Assembly: GCF_016741815.1 (NCBI RefSeq)
Contig: NZ_JAERRJ010000005.1
Span: forward strand, 434,001 to 498,000
DNA: 64,000 bases
Direction: 5' to 3'
Origin: Nocardia acididurans
GTDB lineage: Bacteria > Actinomycetota > Actinomycetes > Mycobacteriales > Mycobacteriaceae
Made by a program: the position numbers and the translations under genes. The notes under the pieces are model-generated. The model was not told where the DNA came from and ran no database searches. It saw only the letters and a list, made by a program, of their open reading frames with translations. The first letter of the stretch is position 1. Every line of letters begins with the position of its first letter. Positions 15,998-24,751 of the stretch are shown one piece after another.

Positions 15998-17428
15998 ATG
16001 GCGAAAGAGCTGCCCACATCCAGGCTTGCGCGGGGGACCAAGCTCGGCATGGCGGTTGCCGGGAATGCCATACGGGCGCAGAAAACTCGGCGGTCCATGC
16101 GTGGTCGGTCCGAGGCCGTCCGGGAGCGCATGGCCGAGGAGTCGATGATCCGGGCCACCGAGCAGATGGTCATGGTGCTGGGCACCATGAAGGGCGTCGC
16201 CATGAAACTCGGGCAGATGCTGTCGGTGCTGGATCTGGATCTCGTGCCGCCGGAGCATCGCGAGCGGTTCCAGCGCAGGCTGGCCGTCTTGCGCGACAGT
16301 GCGCCGAGTGTGTCGTTCGATGTCATGCGGGCGGTCATCGAGGAGGACTTCGGCAAGACGCTGGAGGACGTGTTCGCGGAGTTCGATCCGGAGCCGATCG
16401 CGGCGGCCTCCATCGGGCAGGTCTACAAGGCGACGCTGCACGACGGCCGCGAGGTCGTGGTGAAGGTGCAGTACCCGGGTATCGACGCGGCCGTGCGCGC
16501 GGATCTGAAGAACCTGGCCATGTTCCGGCGCATCCTGCAGTCGGCGATGCCGTGGGTGACCCCGGCCGTGCTGGACGAGCTGCGGCTGAATCTGGAGAGC
16601 GAACTCGACTATGTGGCCGAGGCGAACACCCAGAAGCAGATCGCCGCGATCTACCAGGGGCATCCGTTCATCGTCGTGCCGGACACCATGCCGGAGCTGT
16701 CGACCACCCGCGTGCTGGTGAGCGAGTACTTCGCGGGCACCGGTTTCGAGGAGATCCGGCAGCTGCCGGACGCGGACCGCAATCGGATCGGCGAGATCAT
16801 CTACCGGTTCTACGTGGGTTCGCTGTTCACCTTCAACGAGTTCTGCGGTGACCCGCATCCGGGAAATCTGTTGCTGGGCAAGGACGGCAAGGTCGCCTTC
16901 CTGGACTTCGGCCTCTACAACCGGATGGATCCGGAGCACGTGCAGTTCGAGGCCGTCTGTATTCGCGCCGCCGCCGAGGAGCAGGCGGAGGAGCTGCGCG
17001 ATCTGATGGTGCAGCGCGGCGTCATCGATTCGCCGGACGCGATCTCGCCGGAGGAGTGCCTGGAATACGTTCTCGCGGCGTGTGAATGGGCGCTGGTGGA
17101 TCAGGATCTGACCATCACCCCGGAATTGGCTTCGGGCGCTTTCGTACTCGCGGTGGACCCGCGCGCCAGCGAGTTCGCGGGCATGAAGGAGCAGAATCTG
17201 CCTCCGGAGCACCTGTTCTCGCGCCGCGCCGACTTCCTGACCTTCGGCATGCTCGGCCAACTCGAGGCCACCGCGAATTGGCATCGCATCGCGCGGGAAT
17301 GGCTGTACGGGGACGCCCCGGTCACCGAACTCGGTCGTGCCCACCACGAGTGGATGGCGAGCCGCCCGGCTCCCGAACCCACCACGGCCACAGCGAAGAA
17401 GCCGCGGAAGCGGACCGCCAAAGCTTGA
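15998..17428 (+). CDS. ABC1/AarF (UbiB-like) atypical kinase
   Basis: The 476-residue protein shows the ABC1 hallmarks: the KxGQ motif in MKLGQMLSV, the alanine-rich loop AAASIGQVYKA replacing the glycine-rich loop, the VAIK-type lysine in VVVKVQYPG, the catalytic loop DPHPGNLLL and the metal-binding FLDFG. UbiB/COQ8 members act as ATPases that help quinone or isoprenoid lipid metabolism; here menaquinone or lipid handling is possible. The C-terminal tail is short and Lys/Arg-rich. The ATG at 15998 lies seven bases after GGAGG. It is followed after about 20 bp by the saccharopine-dehydrogenase-like gene, so the two are likely an operon. Confidence 0.9.
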   Translation: MAKELPTSRLARGTKLGMAVAGNAIRAQKTRRSMRGRSEAVRERMAEESMIRATEQMVMVLGTMKGVAMKLGQMLSVLDLDLVPPEHRERFQRRLAVLRDSAPSVSFDVMRAVIEEDFGKTLEDVFAEFDPEPIAAASIGQVYKATLHDGREVVVKVQYPGIDAAVRADLKNLAMFRRILQSAMPWVTPAVLDELRLNLESELDYVAEANTQKQIAAIYQGHPFIVVPDTMPELSTTRVLVSEYFAGTGFEEIRQLPDADRNRIGEIIYRFYVGSLFTFNEFCGDPHPGNLLLGKDGKVAFLDFGLYNRMDPEHVQFEAVCIRAAAEEQAEELRDLMVQRGVIDSPDAISPEECLEYVLAACEWALVDQDLTITPELASGAFVLAVDPRASEFAGMKEQNLPPEHLFSRRADFLTFGMLGQLEATANWHRIAREWLYGDAPVTELGRAHHEWMASRPAPEPTTATAKKPRKRTAKA

Positions 17429-17448
17429 GCGAGCAGATGGGAAAGAAC

Positions 17449-18690
17449 ATGGCAGACAGGGAATTCGACCTGGTGCTGTTCGGCGCGACGGGTTTCGTCG
17501 GCAAGCTGACGGCGGAGTATCTGATCGAGGCGGCTCCGGCCACGGCGCGGATCGCGCTGGCGGGACGCTCGCCGGAGAAGCTGGCGAAGGTGCGGGCCGA
17601 GCTCGGCCCCGGCGCGGCGAACTGGCCTCTGGTGCAGGCTGATTCGAACGATCAGGCGAGTCTGGACGCACTGGCCGCGCGGACCAAGGTCGTGGTCACC
17701 ACGGTCGGGCCATACCTGCGCTACGGCCTGCCGCTGGTGCAGGCGTGCGCCGAGAACGGTACGCACTACGCGGATCTCACCGGTGAGCCGCTGTTCATCC
17801 GCGAGTGCATCGACCGTTTCGGCGAGCGGGCCGCCGAGACCGGCGCGAAGATCGTGAATTCCTGTGGCTACGACTCGATTCCATCGGATCTGAGCGTCTA
17901 CCAGCTGTACCGGCGCAGCGTCGCGGACAACACCGGCGAGCTCACCGACACCACGCTGGTGGCCTGGTTGAAGGGCGGCGTCTCCGGCGGCACGGTGGAT
18001 TCCGGCCGCGCCATGATGGAGGCCATCGCCGCGGATCCGTCCAAGGGTTCGGTCATGACGCATCCGTATTCGCTGAGCCCGGACAAGTCCATGGATCCGG
18101 ATGTGGGCCGCCAGACCGATCAGGCCCTGACCAAGGCGTCGAATATCGATGCGAGCCTGGACGGCTGGGTGGCGACCTTCGTGATGGCCGCGCACAACAC
18201 CAAGATCGTGCGCCGCTCCAACGGCCTGCTGGGCTGGCCGTACGGCAAGAACTTCCGCTACCGCGAGGTCATGAGCGTGGGCTCGTCGACGGTGGCCCCG
18301 CTGGTGGCCGCGGGTGTCGCGGGCGGCATCGTGGCGACGATGGCGGCGGGCGCGGTGCTGTCGCGGGTGGCGGTGGGCCGCAAGCTGCTCGATCGCGTGG
18401 TGCCCAAGCCGGGTACCGGCCCGAGCGAGAAGGCCCGCCGCAGTGGCTGGTTCACCATGCGCACCTTCGCGAACACCACCTCCGGCGCGAAGTACGTGTG
18501 CACGTTCGCCGGTCAGGGCGACCCGGGCTATCAGGCCACCTCGGTCATGCTCGGTCAGTCCGGTCTGGCGCTGGCCTTCGACGAGCTCCCGGAGCTGGCG
18601 GGCATTCTCACGCCGGCCTCGGCCATGGGCGACGCGCTCACCGAGCGGCTGCGCGGGGCCGGGATCACGGTCGAGGTCGAGAACGCCTGA
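17449..18690 (+). CDS. saccharopine dehydrogenase-like / trans-acting enoyl reductase family protein
   Basis: The 413-residue protein has a Rossmann fold at its N-terminus (LVLFGATGFVGKLTAEYL, residues about 8-25) and TVGPYLRYGLPLVQACAENG, typical of the NAD(P)-binding saccharopine-dehydrogenase group that includes Rv2449c and the PDIM-pathway reductase Rv2953. The hydrophobic stretch VAPLVAAGVAGGIVATMAAGAV may be membrane-associating. A lipid-double-bond reductase role is suggested by the family. The ATG at 17449 is preferred; an ATG at 17437 is in frame. A strong terminator follows. Confidence 0.8.
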   Translation: MADREFDLVLFGATGFVGKLTAEYLIEAAPATARIALAGRSPEKLAKVRAELGPGAANWPLVQADSNDQASLDALAARTKVVVTTVGPYLRYGLPLVQACAENGTHYADLTGEPLFIRECIDRFGERAAETGAKIVNSCGYDSIPSDLSVYQLYRRSVADNTGELTDTTLVAWLKGGVSGGTVDSGRAMMEAIAADPSKGSVMTHPYSLSPDKSMDPDVGRQTDQALTKASNIDASLDGWVATFVMAAHNTKIVRRSNGLLGWPYGKNFRYREVMSVGSSTVAPLVAAGVAGGIVATMAAGAVLSRVAVGRKLLDRVVPKPGTGPSEKARRSGWFTMRTFANTTSGAKYVCTFAGQGDPGYQATSVMLGQSGLALAFDELPELAGILTPASAMGDALTERLRGAGITVEVENA

Positions 18691-18706
18691 TCGCGGCAAG
18701 GAATTC

Positions 18707-18732
18707 GGCCCCGCCTCGGAAGAGGCGGGGCC
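18707..18732. terminator. 11-bp GC stem between convergent genes
   Basis: GGCCCCGCCTC pairs with GAGGCGGGGCC around GGAA. It lies between the reductase stop and the stop of the secreted protein on the other strand, so can act in both directions. Confidence 0.8.
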
Positions 18733-18737
18733 GCTTG

Positions 18738-20237
18738 CTATTTCCCGTCGCGCAGCTTGATCAGGCCGCCGAGCACACCCAGGTAGGCGGCTCCGTCCGG
18801 TCCGATGGCGAGTCCGGCGTAATTGTTGTTGTACTGCGGTCCGGTGCCGGACAGCCGCTGCCACACCAGTTTTCCGGTGCGGAAGTCCAGGGCGGTCCAG
18901 TACCAGGGGTCGGTGATCTCGTTGCCCTTGGTGTAGGCGTAGATCAATCCGGTGGCGAGCGAGAGCTTCGGCACGACGGTGGGCGCGGCGACGGTGTCGT
19001 TGGTCCACACCAGGTGGCAGCCGTTGCCGTCGTCGTCGATGTCCACACGCGCGAATCCCGGTGTGGTGGTGCGTCCGCCGAGGGTGGCCTCGGGCCCGGT
19101 GTAGCCGTAGTTGTTCTCGACGATGAGCGACTTCCCCGCGCCGATGAGCGAATTCTCGGTGTTCCCGGCGCCTTTGGCGAAGACAGGCACCGAGCACACC
19201 TCGCGCTGCGCGGTGTCGCGCGCGGTCCGGTAGACGACCACGTTCATGGGGTCGGAGTTGTCGGTGATGGCCACGTAGCCGCCGGGCAGGAGGGTGGGGG
19301 TGGTGCCGGTGCCGTCGTCGACCTGTCCCGGTTTGTGCTGTCCGCTGTTGCCGTAGGTGACGCGCCAGGTGATCTCCGGTGTACCGCCCGGCCCGGCGTC
19401 GAAGCGCAGCAGTTCGCGGTTGGTGGCGATGTACACGTCCCCGTCGACGCCGACGGCGAAGGAGTTCTCGATCTGTCCCTCGCTGCCCTCGCCGAGCCGG
19501 ATCACCTGTACCGCACCGGTTTCCGGGTCGATGGTGCCGACGACGCCGTTGGTCTTGGCGACGAACCAGAGCAGCCCGTCGGAGTCGGGCAGTACCGAGT
19601 TGAGGGTTTCGCCGGGCCACAGCACGCCGGTCAGGTCGTAGTCGCGTTCCAGCGTGAACCCGTCCGCCGCGGCGTTTTCCGCGAGTACGAGCACGTGTCC
19701 GCTGCTGGAGCCGACGACCGCGCGGTCCTGGTCGTCGAGGTAGAAGTACGCTCCGCCACCGAAGTTGGTGAAGGCTCCGGGTTTCAGGAATTCCGCCGGT
19801 CCTTTGCCGGGCAGGGCGTATCTGCCGAGCACCCGCATCTCGGCGGGGTCGATGAGGTACAGGCCCGGGTTCAGTCCCGGGCAGGTGGCGACGATGCGTC
19901 CCGCGCGGTCGAATGCCACGGACCCGCATTCGCTGCCGAGCAGCAGCGAGTCGACGCGGGTGTCGTTGCCGAGTGGTCCGGGCCGGGTGTAGGTGTCGCT
20001 CATCCAGCCGTCGTTGTGGATGCCGGAGTTGCCGCTCGCGGCGAGTCCCGGATGCTGGGGGACGGGCGGAATGCCGGTGACGGGCCGCGGCGCCGCGGGC
20101 GCCCCGAGAAATTCTGCGCCTCCGGGCAGCGCGGGGATGGGTGCGGCGGCCGCGATGCCGGTTCCGGTGAGCGCGGCGGTGAGCAGTCCGGCTCCGGCGA
20201 GTCGGGTGGCGTGTGCCCGCAGCGACCGGGATTCCAT
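18738..20237 (-). CDS. secreted beta-propeller-like (PQQ/SMP-30 type) protein
   Basis: The 499-residue protein starts with a signal peptide (basic start, AGAGLLTAALTGTGIAAAA, cleavage near residue 32). The mature part is a series of beta-rich repeats with patterns such as LYLIDPAEMRVLG, LLWFVAKTNGVVGTIDPETG and AYLGVLGGLIKLRDG, as in SMP-30/PQQ-like propellers. The enzymatic activity is unknown and no PQQ ligands could be confirmed. The ATG at 20237 has GGAGGT five bases upstream. It converges on the reductase and is divergent from the EspG region across about 270 bp. Confidence 0.7.
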   Translation of the reverse strand: MESRSLRAHATRLAGAGLLTAALTGTGIAAAAPIPALPGGAEFLGAPAAPRPVTGIPPVPQHPGLAASGNSGIHNDGWMSDTYTRPGPLGNDTRVDSLLLGSECGSVAFDRAGRIVATCPGLNPGLYLIDPAEMRVLGRYALPGKGPAEFLKPGAFTNFGGGAYFYLDDQDRAVVGSSSGHVLVLAENAAADGFTLERDYDLTGVLWPGETLNSVLPDSDGLLWFVAKTNGVVGTIDPETGAVQVIRLGEGSEGQIENSFAVGVDGDVYIATNRELLRFDAGPGGTPEITWRVTYGNSGQHKPGQVDDGTGTTPTLLPGGYVAITDNSDPMNVVVYRTARDTAQREVCSVPVFAKGAGNTENSLIGAGKSLIVENNYGYTGPEATLGGRTTTPGFARVDIDDDGNGCHLVWTNDTVAAPTVVPKLSLATGLIYAYTKGNEITDPWYWTALDFRTGKLVWQRLSGTGPQYNNNYAGLAIGPDGAAYLGVLGGLIKLRDGK

Positions 20238-20397
20238 GTCTTACCTCCGGCTTTCCGCTTGCGGCACAATCCCGCACACAATCTTTGGTCGATCGACCAG
20301 AACGGATGGTCGCACACCGGGCCCGCATACCCAACAGTGCGTCACGTCACATTCCGCCCGCGCGCACGACCGCCCGCGCCCGCAGTTTCTCTCCGGT

Positions 20398-20514
20398 ATG
20401 GTCGCGAACGGGACGGAGGGTCGGACCGAAGAAAGGGGGACGCCCGAAATGTCCGCACAGGACATCGGGTCAGGCTCGGCAGGCCCCGACTCCGCTGGGG
20501 GTCGGTCACTGTGA
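20398..20514 (+). CDS. possible short leader ORF before espG
   Basis: A 38-codon frame begins at the ATG at 20398, with an inner ATG at 20450 that has AAAGGGGG nine bases upstream. It is Ser/Gly/Asp-rich with no domain. Its TGA overlaps the GTG of the EspG gene by GTGA, suggesting translational coupling. The 273-bp region from 20238 to 20510 otherwise holds only promoter-like sequence. Confidence 0.3.
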   Translation: MVANGTEGRTEERGTPEMSAQDIGSGSAGPDSAGGRSL

Positions 20515-21251
20515 AATGGATCCTGACCCCGGATGAGTTCGCGCTGGTCTGGACCCGCGAAACCGATATGGAACGCCGCCCCTACCCGCTCGACGGCCTC
20601 ACCCTGTCCCCCGAATTCGATTGCGACGCTCCACGACTGCGGCACCGCTACCTGCGCCGCACCGATCCCGATCTGGCCGCCGCGCTGATCCTGTGCGCGC
20701 GCAGCGACACCACCACCATCACCCTCTACGGCGAGCAGAAGGCCGGCCCGGACCCGCGCCGCATCCTGGCCTTCGCCGCGGTCGCCCAGCAGCGGGCGGG
20801 CATTCTGGTCGCGCAGCCGGACGCGGTGACCGTGCGGGTGTGCCCGGCCGAGAGCCTGGGCCGCGAACTGGTGGAGATCATCGGCTCGGCCCCCGCGGGC
20901 ACCCTCGAGACCATGACCGAACCGCACGCCGCCGTCCTGCACGGCGAACCGACCGCCGGGCGCACTCCCCCGCGCCGGGAGGGTCCGGGTCAGCACCCGA
21001 ACGGCGGGCCGGACCGGCACACCGGCCCGGATCGCTTCCGGCGCAAGCTGCGTCAGCCCGTCGACGGCCGCGGATTCATCACCGTCACAGTCGAACCCGC
21101 GAATCCGCTGGCCCCGCCCACCCGGCATCGCACCTGGCTGGACTTCTCCGGGGACGGCCGCTATCTGCTGACCACGGCCGCCGATCTCACCCTCACCCCC
21201 GTCACCGACGAGCAACTCGCCGACCACCTCATGCGCCTCGCGCGTGTCTGA
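20511..21251 (+). CDS. EspG-family ESX secretion-associated protein
   Basis: The 246-residue protein matches the EspG family, cytosolic chaperones that bind PE/PPE-type substrates for ESX (type VII) secretion. Recognisable features are the start WILTPDEFALVW, the RPYPLDGL region and the C-terminal TDEQLADHLMRL. No ESX core component, PE or PPE gene is in the window, so the partner is elsewhere; solitary EspG genes are common in Nocardia. The GTG at 20511 follows GGGGG by nine bases. A proline/glycine-rich insert (residues about 140-170) is unusual and probably disordered. Confidence 0.75.
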   Translation: MKWILTPDEFALVWTRETDMERRPYPLDGLTLSPEFDCDAPRLRHRYLRRTDPDLAAALILCARSDTTTITLYGEQKAGPDPRRILAFAAVAQQRAGILVAQPDAVTVRVCPAESLGRELVEIIGSAPAGTLETMTEPHAAVLHGEPTAGRTPPRREGPGQHPNGGPDRHTGPDRFRRKLRQPVDGRGFITVTVEPANPLAPPTRHRTWLDFSGDGRYLLTTAADLTLTPVTDEQLADHLMRLARV

Positions 21252-21301
21252 TTTCGGCGAGTCCGCCCCCACGGCCGCGCCGACCGTGCTAAACGTGTCG
21301 A

Positions 21302-22153
21302 ATGGCGAAGGCGACTACCTGGTCGAAGCCGGCTTCCAAGGCGCTGCGCGCGGCGGGCGTCAAGGTCGGCAGCATCGACACCTCGGCAACTCCGGGATTC
21401 AAGGGCGACAAGCGAGCCGGTGAGAAACTGCTCGCCGAACGTCAACTGGTGCTGTCGGATCTGCAGGAGCGGTTGTACGCCAACGGCCGATCCGGTGACA
21501 CCCGCAGCGTGCTGCTGGTGCTGCAGGGCATGGACACCGCGGGCAAGGGCGGCATCGTCCGGCACGTGATCGGCTCGGTGGATCCGCAGGGCGTCGATCA
21601 CGCGGCCTTCGGCGTGCCGACCGCCGAGGAGAAGAAGCACCACTTCCTGTGGCGTATTCGCAAGCAGCTGCCCAGGGGCGGTCAGATCGGCGTCTTCGAC
21701 CGCTCGCACTACGAGGACGTGCTGGTGGTCCGCGTGCACGAGCTGGTGCCGCCGGAGGTGTGGGGCAAGCGCTACGACGAGATCAACAAGTTCGAGCGCA
21801 AACTCGTGGACGAGGGCACCACCATCGTCAAGGTGGCCATGTTCGTCTCCCTGGACGAGCAGAAGAAGCGGCTCATGCAGCGGCTGGAACGCGCCGACAA
21901 GTATTGGAAGTTCAATCCCGCCGATATCGACGAGCGCGCGTACTGGCCCGCGTATCAGGAGGCGTACCAGGCGGTCCTGGATCGCACCGATACCGATTTC
22001 GCGCCCTGGCACGTGCTGCCCGCCGACGCGAAATGGTATTCGCGCCTGGCCGTCACCGAATTGCTGATCGAGGCCCTGCAGGGTCTGAAACTGGATTGGC
22101 CTGCCGCGCAGTTCGATATCGAGGAGCAGAAAAAGCGCCTGGCGAAGGCGTGA
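21302..22153 (+). CDS. ppk2: polyphosphate kinase 2 family protein
   Basis: The 283-residue PPK2 has Walker A GMDTAGKGG (about residues 76-84), Walker B DRSHYEDVLV (from residue 133) and a lid region with basic residues (KKRLMQRLE). PPK2 enzymes use polyphosphate to phosphorylate nucleotides or make polyphosphate from GTP or ATP. Class assignment (I or III) is not possible from inspection. The ATG at 21302 lies about 50 bp after the EspG gene. No other polyphosphate gene is near. Confidence 0.9.
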   Translation: MAKATTWSKPASKALRAAGVKVGSIDTSATPGFKGDKRAGEKLLAERQLVLSDLQERLYANGRSGDTRSVLLVLQGMDTAGKGGIVRHVIGSVDPQGVDHAAFGVPTAEEKKHHFLWRIRKQLPRGGQIGVFDRSHYEDVLVVRVHELVPPEVWGKRYDEINKFERKLVDEGTTIVKVAMFVSLDEQKKRLMQRLERADKYWKFNPADIDERAYWPAYQEAYQAVLDRTDTDFAPWHVLPADAKWYSRLAVTELLIEALQGLKLDWPAAQFDIEEQKKRLAKA

Positions 22154-22227
22154 TGCGCGTCTCACGGAGAGTTCTCAGGTTTTCGGGCGAAGATGGCCAC
22201 TGACATTCGTTGACGACGAAAGGCGTG

Positions 22228-23004
22228 GTGAGCGCGCAGGTGAGCAGCAAGCCGGGTGACCGTAAGAATCCGCTCGCTAAGGCAGAGCGTGCCGACCGGA
22301 ACCGCAAGATCCTCATTCAGGCGGGCGTTGTCGCCGTGCTGGTCGGCCTGGTCGCCGCCATCATCATCGGCATCGCCATGAAGAAGGACGACAAGGACAG
22401 CGCCGGGTTCGCGCCCGTCGTCACCACCTCGAGCGCGGTCCCGCCGGGGCTCACCGAGGGCGGCGCGATCCGCGTCGGCAAGGCGGATGCCAAGGTGAAG
22501 GTCCAGGTCGTGGCCGACCTGCAGTGCCCCGCCTGCCAGATGTTCGAGAACTCCAACTCGAAGACCATCGAGGAGGAGGTGGCCAACGGCACCGCCGTGG
22601 CCGAGTACAACATCATCTCCTTCCTGGATCGCGCGTCGAACGGCAACCAGTACTCCACCCGCGCCGCGAATGCCGCCTACCTGGTCGGCACGATCGCGCC
22701 GGACAAGTTCCAGCAGTGGCTGGGCGTCATGTTCGAGAAGCAGCCCCAGGAGGGCGCGAACGGCATGACCGATGAGCAGCTGATCCAGATCACCAAGGAT
22801 GTCGGCATCACCGATCCCGCTGTGGCCGAGGGCATTACGAGCCAGAAGTACGTGGGCTTCGTGAAGGACGAGACCCAGGCGGTGTTCAAGACCGGTCTGC
22901 AGTCGACCCCGTCGGTGTTCGTGAACGGTGAGCAGATCCAGGACTCCAAGGCGCTGATGAGCCAGGGCGGTCTGAAGCCGGTCATCGAGGCCGCGGCGAA
23001 GTGA
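22228..23004 (+). CDS. membrane-anchored DsbA-like thioredoxin-fold protein
   Basis: A short basic cytoplasmic N-terminus precedes one membrane helix (LIQAGVVAVLVGLVAAIIIGI, about residues 27-47) and an extracytoplasmic thioredoxin-fold domain with active site CPAC in LQCPACQMFE and the cis-proline loop QSTPSVFVNG. It resembles Rv2969c, a mycobacterial DsbA that makes disulfides in secreted proteins. The GTG at 22228 is near AAAGG; TTG 22210, GTG 22225 and GTG 22240 are alternatives. Its stop overlaps the start of the VKOR gene by GTGA, so oxidant and re-oxidant are made together. Confidence 0.9.
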   Translation: MSAQVSSKPGDRKNPLAKAERADRNRKILIQAGVVAVLVGLVAAIIIGIAMKKDDKDSAGFAPVVTTSSAVPPGLTEGGAIRVGKADAKVKVQVVADLQCPACQMFENSNSKTIEEEVANGTAVAEYNIISFLDRASNGNQYSTRAANAAYLVGTIAPDKFQQWLGVMFEKQPQEGANGMTDEQLIQITKDVGITDPAVAEGITSQKYVGFVKDETQAVFKTGLQSTPSVFVNGEQIQDSKALMSQGGLKPVIEAAAK

Positions 23005-23570
23005 CGATCTCGGCTCCACCCCGGTCCGCGTGGCCGCTGCTGCTGCTCGGATTGGTCGGCTGGGGAGCGTCGGTGACGCTGCTGGTCGAGAAGTTCAAGA
23101 GTCTCACCGAACCCGGCTATGTGCCGGTGTGCAGCATCGATTCGGTGGTCTCGTGTACGACGGTGATGGATTCGGCGGAGGCCTCGGTCTTCGGTTTCCC
23201 GAATCCGATCATCGGCGTGGTCGGGTTCAGCGTGGTGGTCACGCTCGGCGTGCTGTCGGTGGCGGGTATCGGTTTCCCGCGCTGGATCTGGGGCAGTCTG
23301 TGGTTCGGGCTGCTGCTGGGTGTGGTGGCCGTGTTCTGGCTGATCTACCACGCGGTCTTCATGATTCACGCGCTGTGCCCGTGGTGCATGGTGGTGTGGG
23401 CGGTGACGCCGCCGCTGCTGGCCCTGGTGACGGGGCAGCTGTGGGGTAAGGCGCGCGGGTTCGCGCAGATCGTCGTGGAGTGGCGGTGGACGATGGTCGC
23501 CGTGTACTACGCGGTGGTCATCCTGATCGTGTACATCCAGTTCCAGGACTACTTCAACTCACGTCTCTAA
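23001..23570 (+). CDS. vitamin K epoxide reductase-family disulfide re-oxidase
   Basis: The 189-residue integral membrane protein has four or five hydrophobic helices. The Cys pair in CSIDSVVSCTTV and the active-site CPWC in HALCPWCMVV define the VKOR family. It would pass electrons from the DsbA-like neighbour to menaquinone, as Rv2968c does. The GTG start is inside the DsbA stop codon region. The stop codon overlaps the convergent HtrA stop by four bases (CTAA), so there is no room for a terminator between them. Confidence 0.9.
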   Translation: MTISAPPRSAWPLLLLGLVGWGASVTLLVEKFKSLTEPGYVPVCSIDSVVSCTTVMDSAEASVFGFPNPIIGVVGFSVVVTLGVLSVAGIGFPRWIWGSLWFGLLLGVVAVFWLIYHAVFMIHALCPWCMVVWAVTPPLLALVTGQLWGKARGFAQIVVEWRWTMVAVYYAVVILIVYIQFQDYFNSRL

Positions 23571-24688
23571 TTGGGCGGGCCGACGGTGAGCGTCACGCTC
23601 ACCGTCCGCTGCGTCCCCCCGGGTTCGGTCAGGTCGAGCCGGACCACCTCATCGGGTTTGCGGGTGTTGAGCACGGCTTTGAGCGCCTGCACGCCGTCGA
23701 TGACGCGGCCGTCGACAGCCGTGATCACCTCTCCTTCGAGCAGTCCCGCCGCCTGGGCGGGCATGCCCTGCACGGTCACCTCGATGCGCGCGCCGGCGGG
23801 CCGCTGCGAGTCGGCGGTCATGACGCCGAGGGTGGCGGTGGGGCCTATGTGCACGGTGTCGGTCGGTGTGCCGGAACGGATCTGCTCCACGATGTGCATG
23901 GCGGTGTCGATGGGCACCGCATATCCGTTGGGGCCCTTGCCCAGTGCCTTCTGCACCTCGCCCGAGGCGGCGGTGACGACGCCGACGACCGCGCCGTAGC
24001 GGTTCACCAGCGCCCCGCCGGACTGCCCGGCGGCGACGGCGGCGGCCACTTCGATCATGCCGCGCAACTGTTTCCGGCTCAGGTCCGAGGAATTGCGGGC
24101 GACGATGCTGTTGTCGAGTCCGGTGATCTCCCCGCCGACCGCGGTGGGCGAGCCGGTGCCGCCCGCGTTGCCGATGGCGAGCACCTCGTCGCCGAGTCGC
24201 AGGATCGAGGAGGTGCCGAGGCGGGCGGCGGGCAGTGCGTCCGCGCCGGACAGCTCGAGCAGGGCGATATCGGCTCCGGAGTCGTAGCCCAGCACCCGCG
24301 CCGGATAGGTCTGTCCGGTGCCGATATCCGAAACCGTCACGCTCTCAGCGCCTTTGATGACGTGATGGCTGGTGAGCACCTGCCCCTGCGCGGTGAGCAC
24401 GATGCCGGATCCGGCCGCGCCGAGCCCGAAGGGTCGGACGGTCGAATTGATGTTCACCAGGGTGGGTTCCACGACCCCTGCGACCAGCGCGGTGTCCAGC
24501 GGCGGCAGCGGCGGCGCGATGAGGGTGTAGGAGAGGTAGTCGTCGCGCAGGGACCAGCGGGCGAGATCGCCGTTGTAGCCCAGGAACGCGGTGACGCCGA
24601 GCAGGGCGGCGAAGAGCAGGGCGAGGAGGCGGCCGCCGCGGCCTTCGCGGCGCGGGCCCGGCGCATTCGGAAGGGTGTCGTCCCGCAT
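23567..24688 (-). CDS. HtrA-like S1C serine protease with PDZ domain
   Basis: The 373-residue protein has a basic N-terminus, one membrane helix (LLALLFAALLGVTAFLG), a trypsin-like domain with catalytic His109 (LTSHHV), Asp140 (GADIALLEL) and Ser223 (GQSGGAL), and a C-terminal PDZ domain (AAGLLEGEVITAVDG). It is anchored with the protease outside the membrane and likely handles envelope protein quality control, like mycobacterial HtrA/PepD proteins. The ATG at 24688 has GGAGG five bases upstream; an ATG at 24715 is in frame but weaker. Confidence 0.85.
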   Translation of the reverse strand: MRDDTLPNAPGPRREGRGGRLLALLFAALLGVTAFLGYNGDLARWSLRDDYLSYTLIAPPLPPLDTALVAGVVEPTLVNINSTVRPFGLGAAGSGIVLTAQGQVLTSHHVIKGAESVTVSDIGTGQTYPARVLGYDSGADIALLELSGADALPAARLGTSSILRLGDEVLAIGNAGGTGSPTAVGGEITGLDNSIVARNSSDLSRKQLRGMIEVAAAVAAGQSGGALVNRYGAVVGVVTAASGEVQKALGKGPNGYAVPIDTAMHIVEQIRSGTPTDTVHIGPTATLGVMTADSQRPAGARIEVTVQGMPAQAAGLLEGEVITAVDGRVIDGVQALKAVLNTRKPDEVVRLDLTEPGGTQRTVSVTLTVGPPN

Positions 24689-24751
24689 GAACGCCTCCGA
24701 CTCTCGTACGTCCATCGCAGCTGGACGTCTGTATCTATTGGTGTACCAGGG

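Noticed and set aside
17101..20334. Open frame of over 1000 codons on the minus strand across the reductase and secreted-protein genes
   Set aside because: Its composition is dominated by Arg, His and Gly and no motif is seen; the real genes in this interval are the kinase-like protein, reductase and propeller protein.
17805..20510. Long open plus-strand frame upstream of espG that would extend that protein by about 900 residues
   Set aside because: EspG proteins are about 250-300 residues; the extension is antisense to the secreted protein and out of frame with the reductase.
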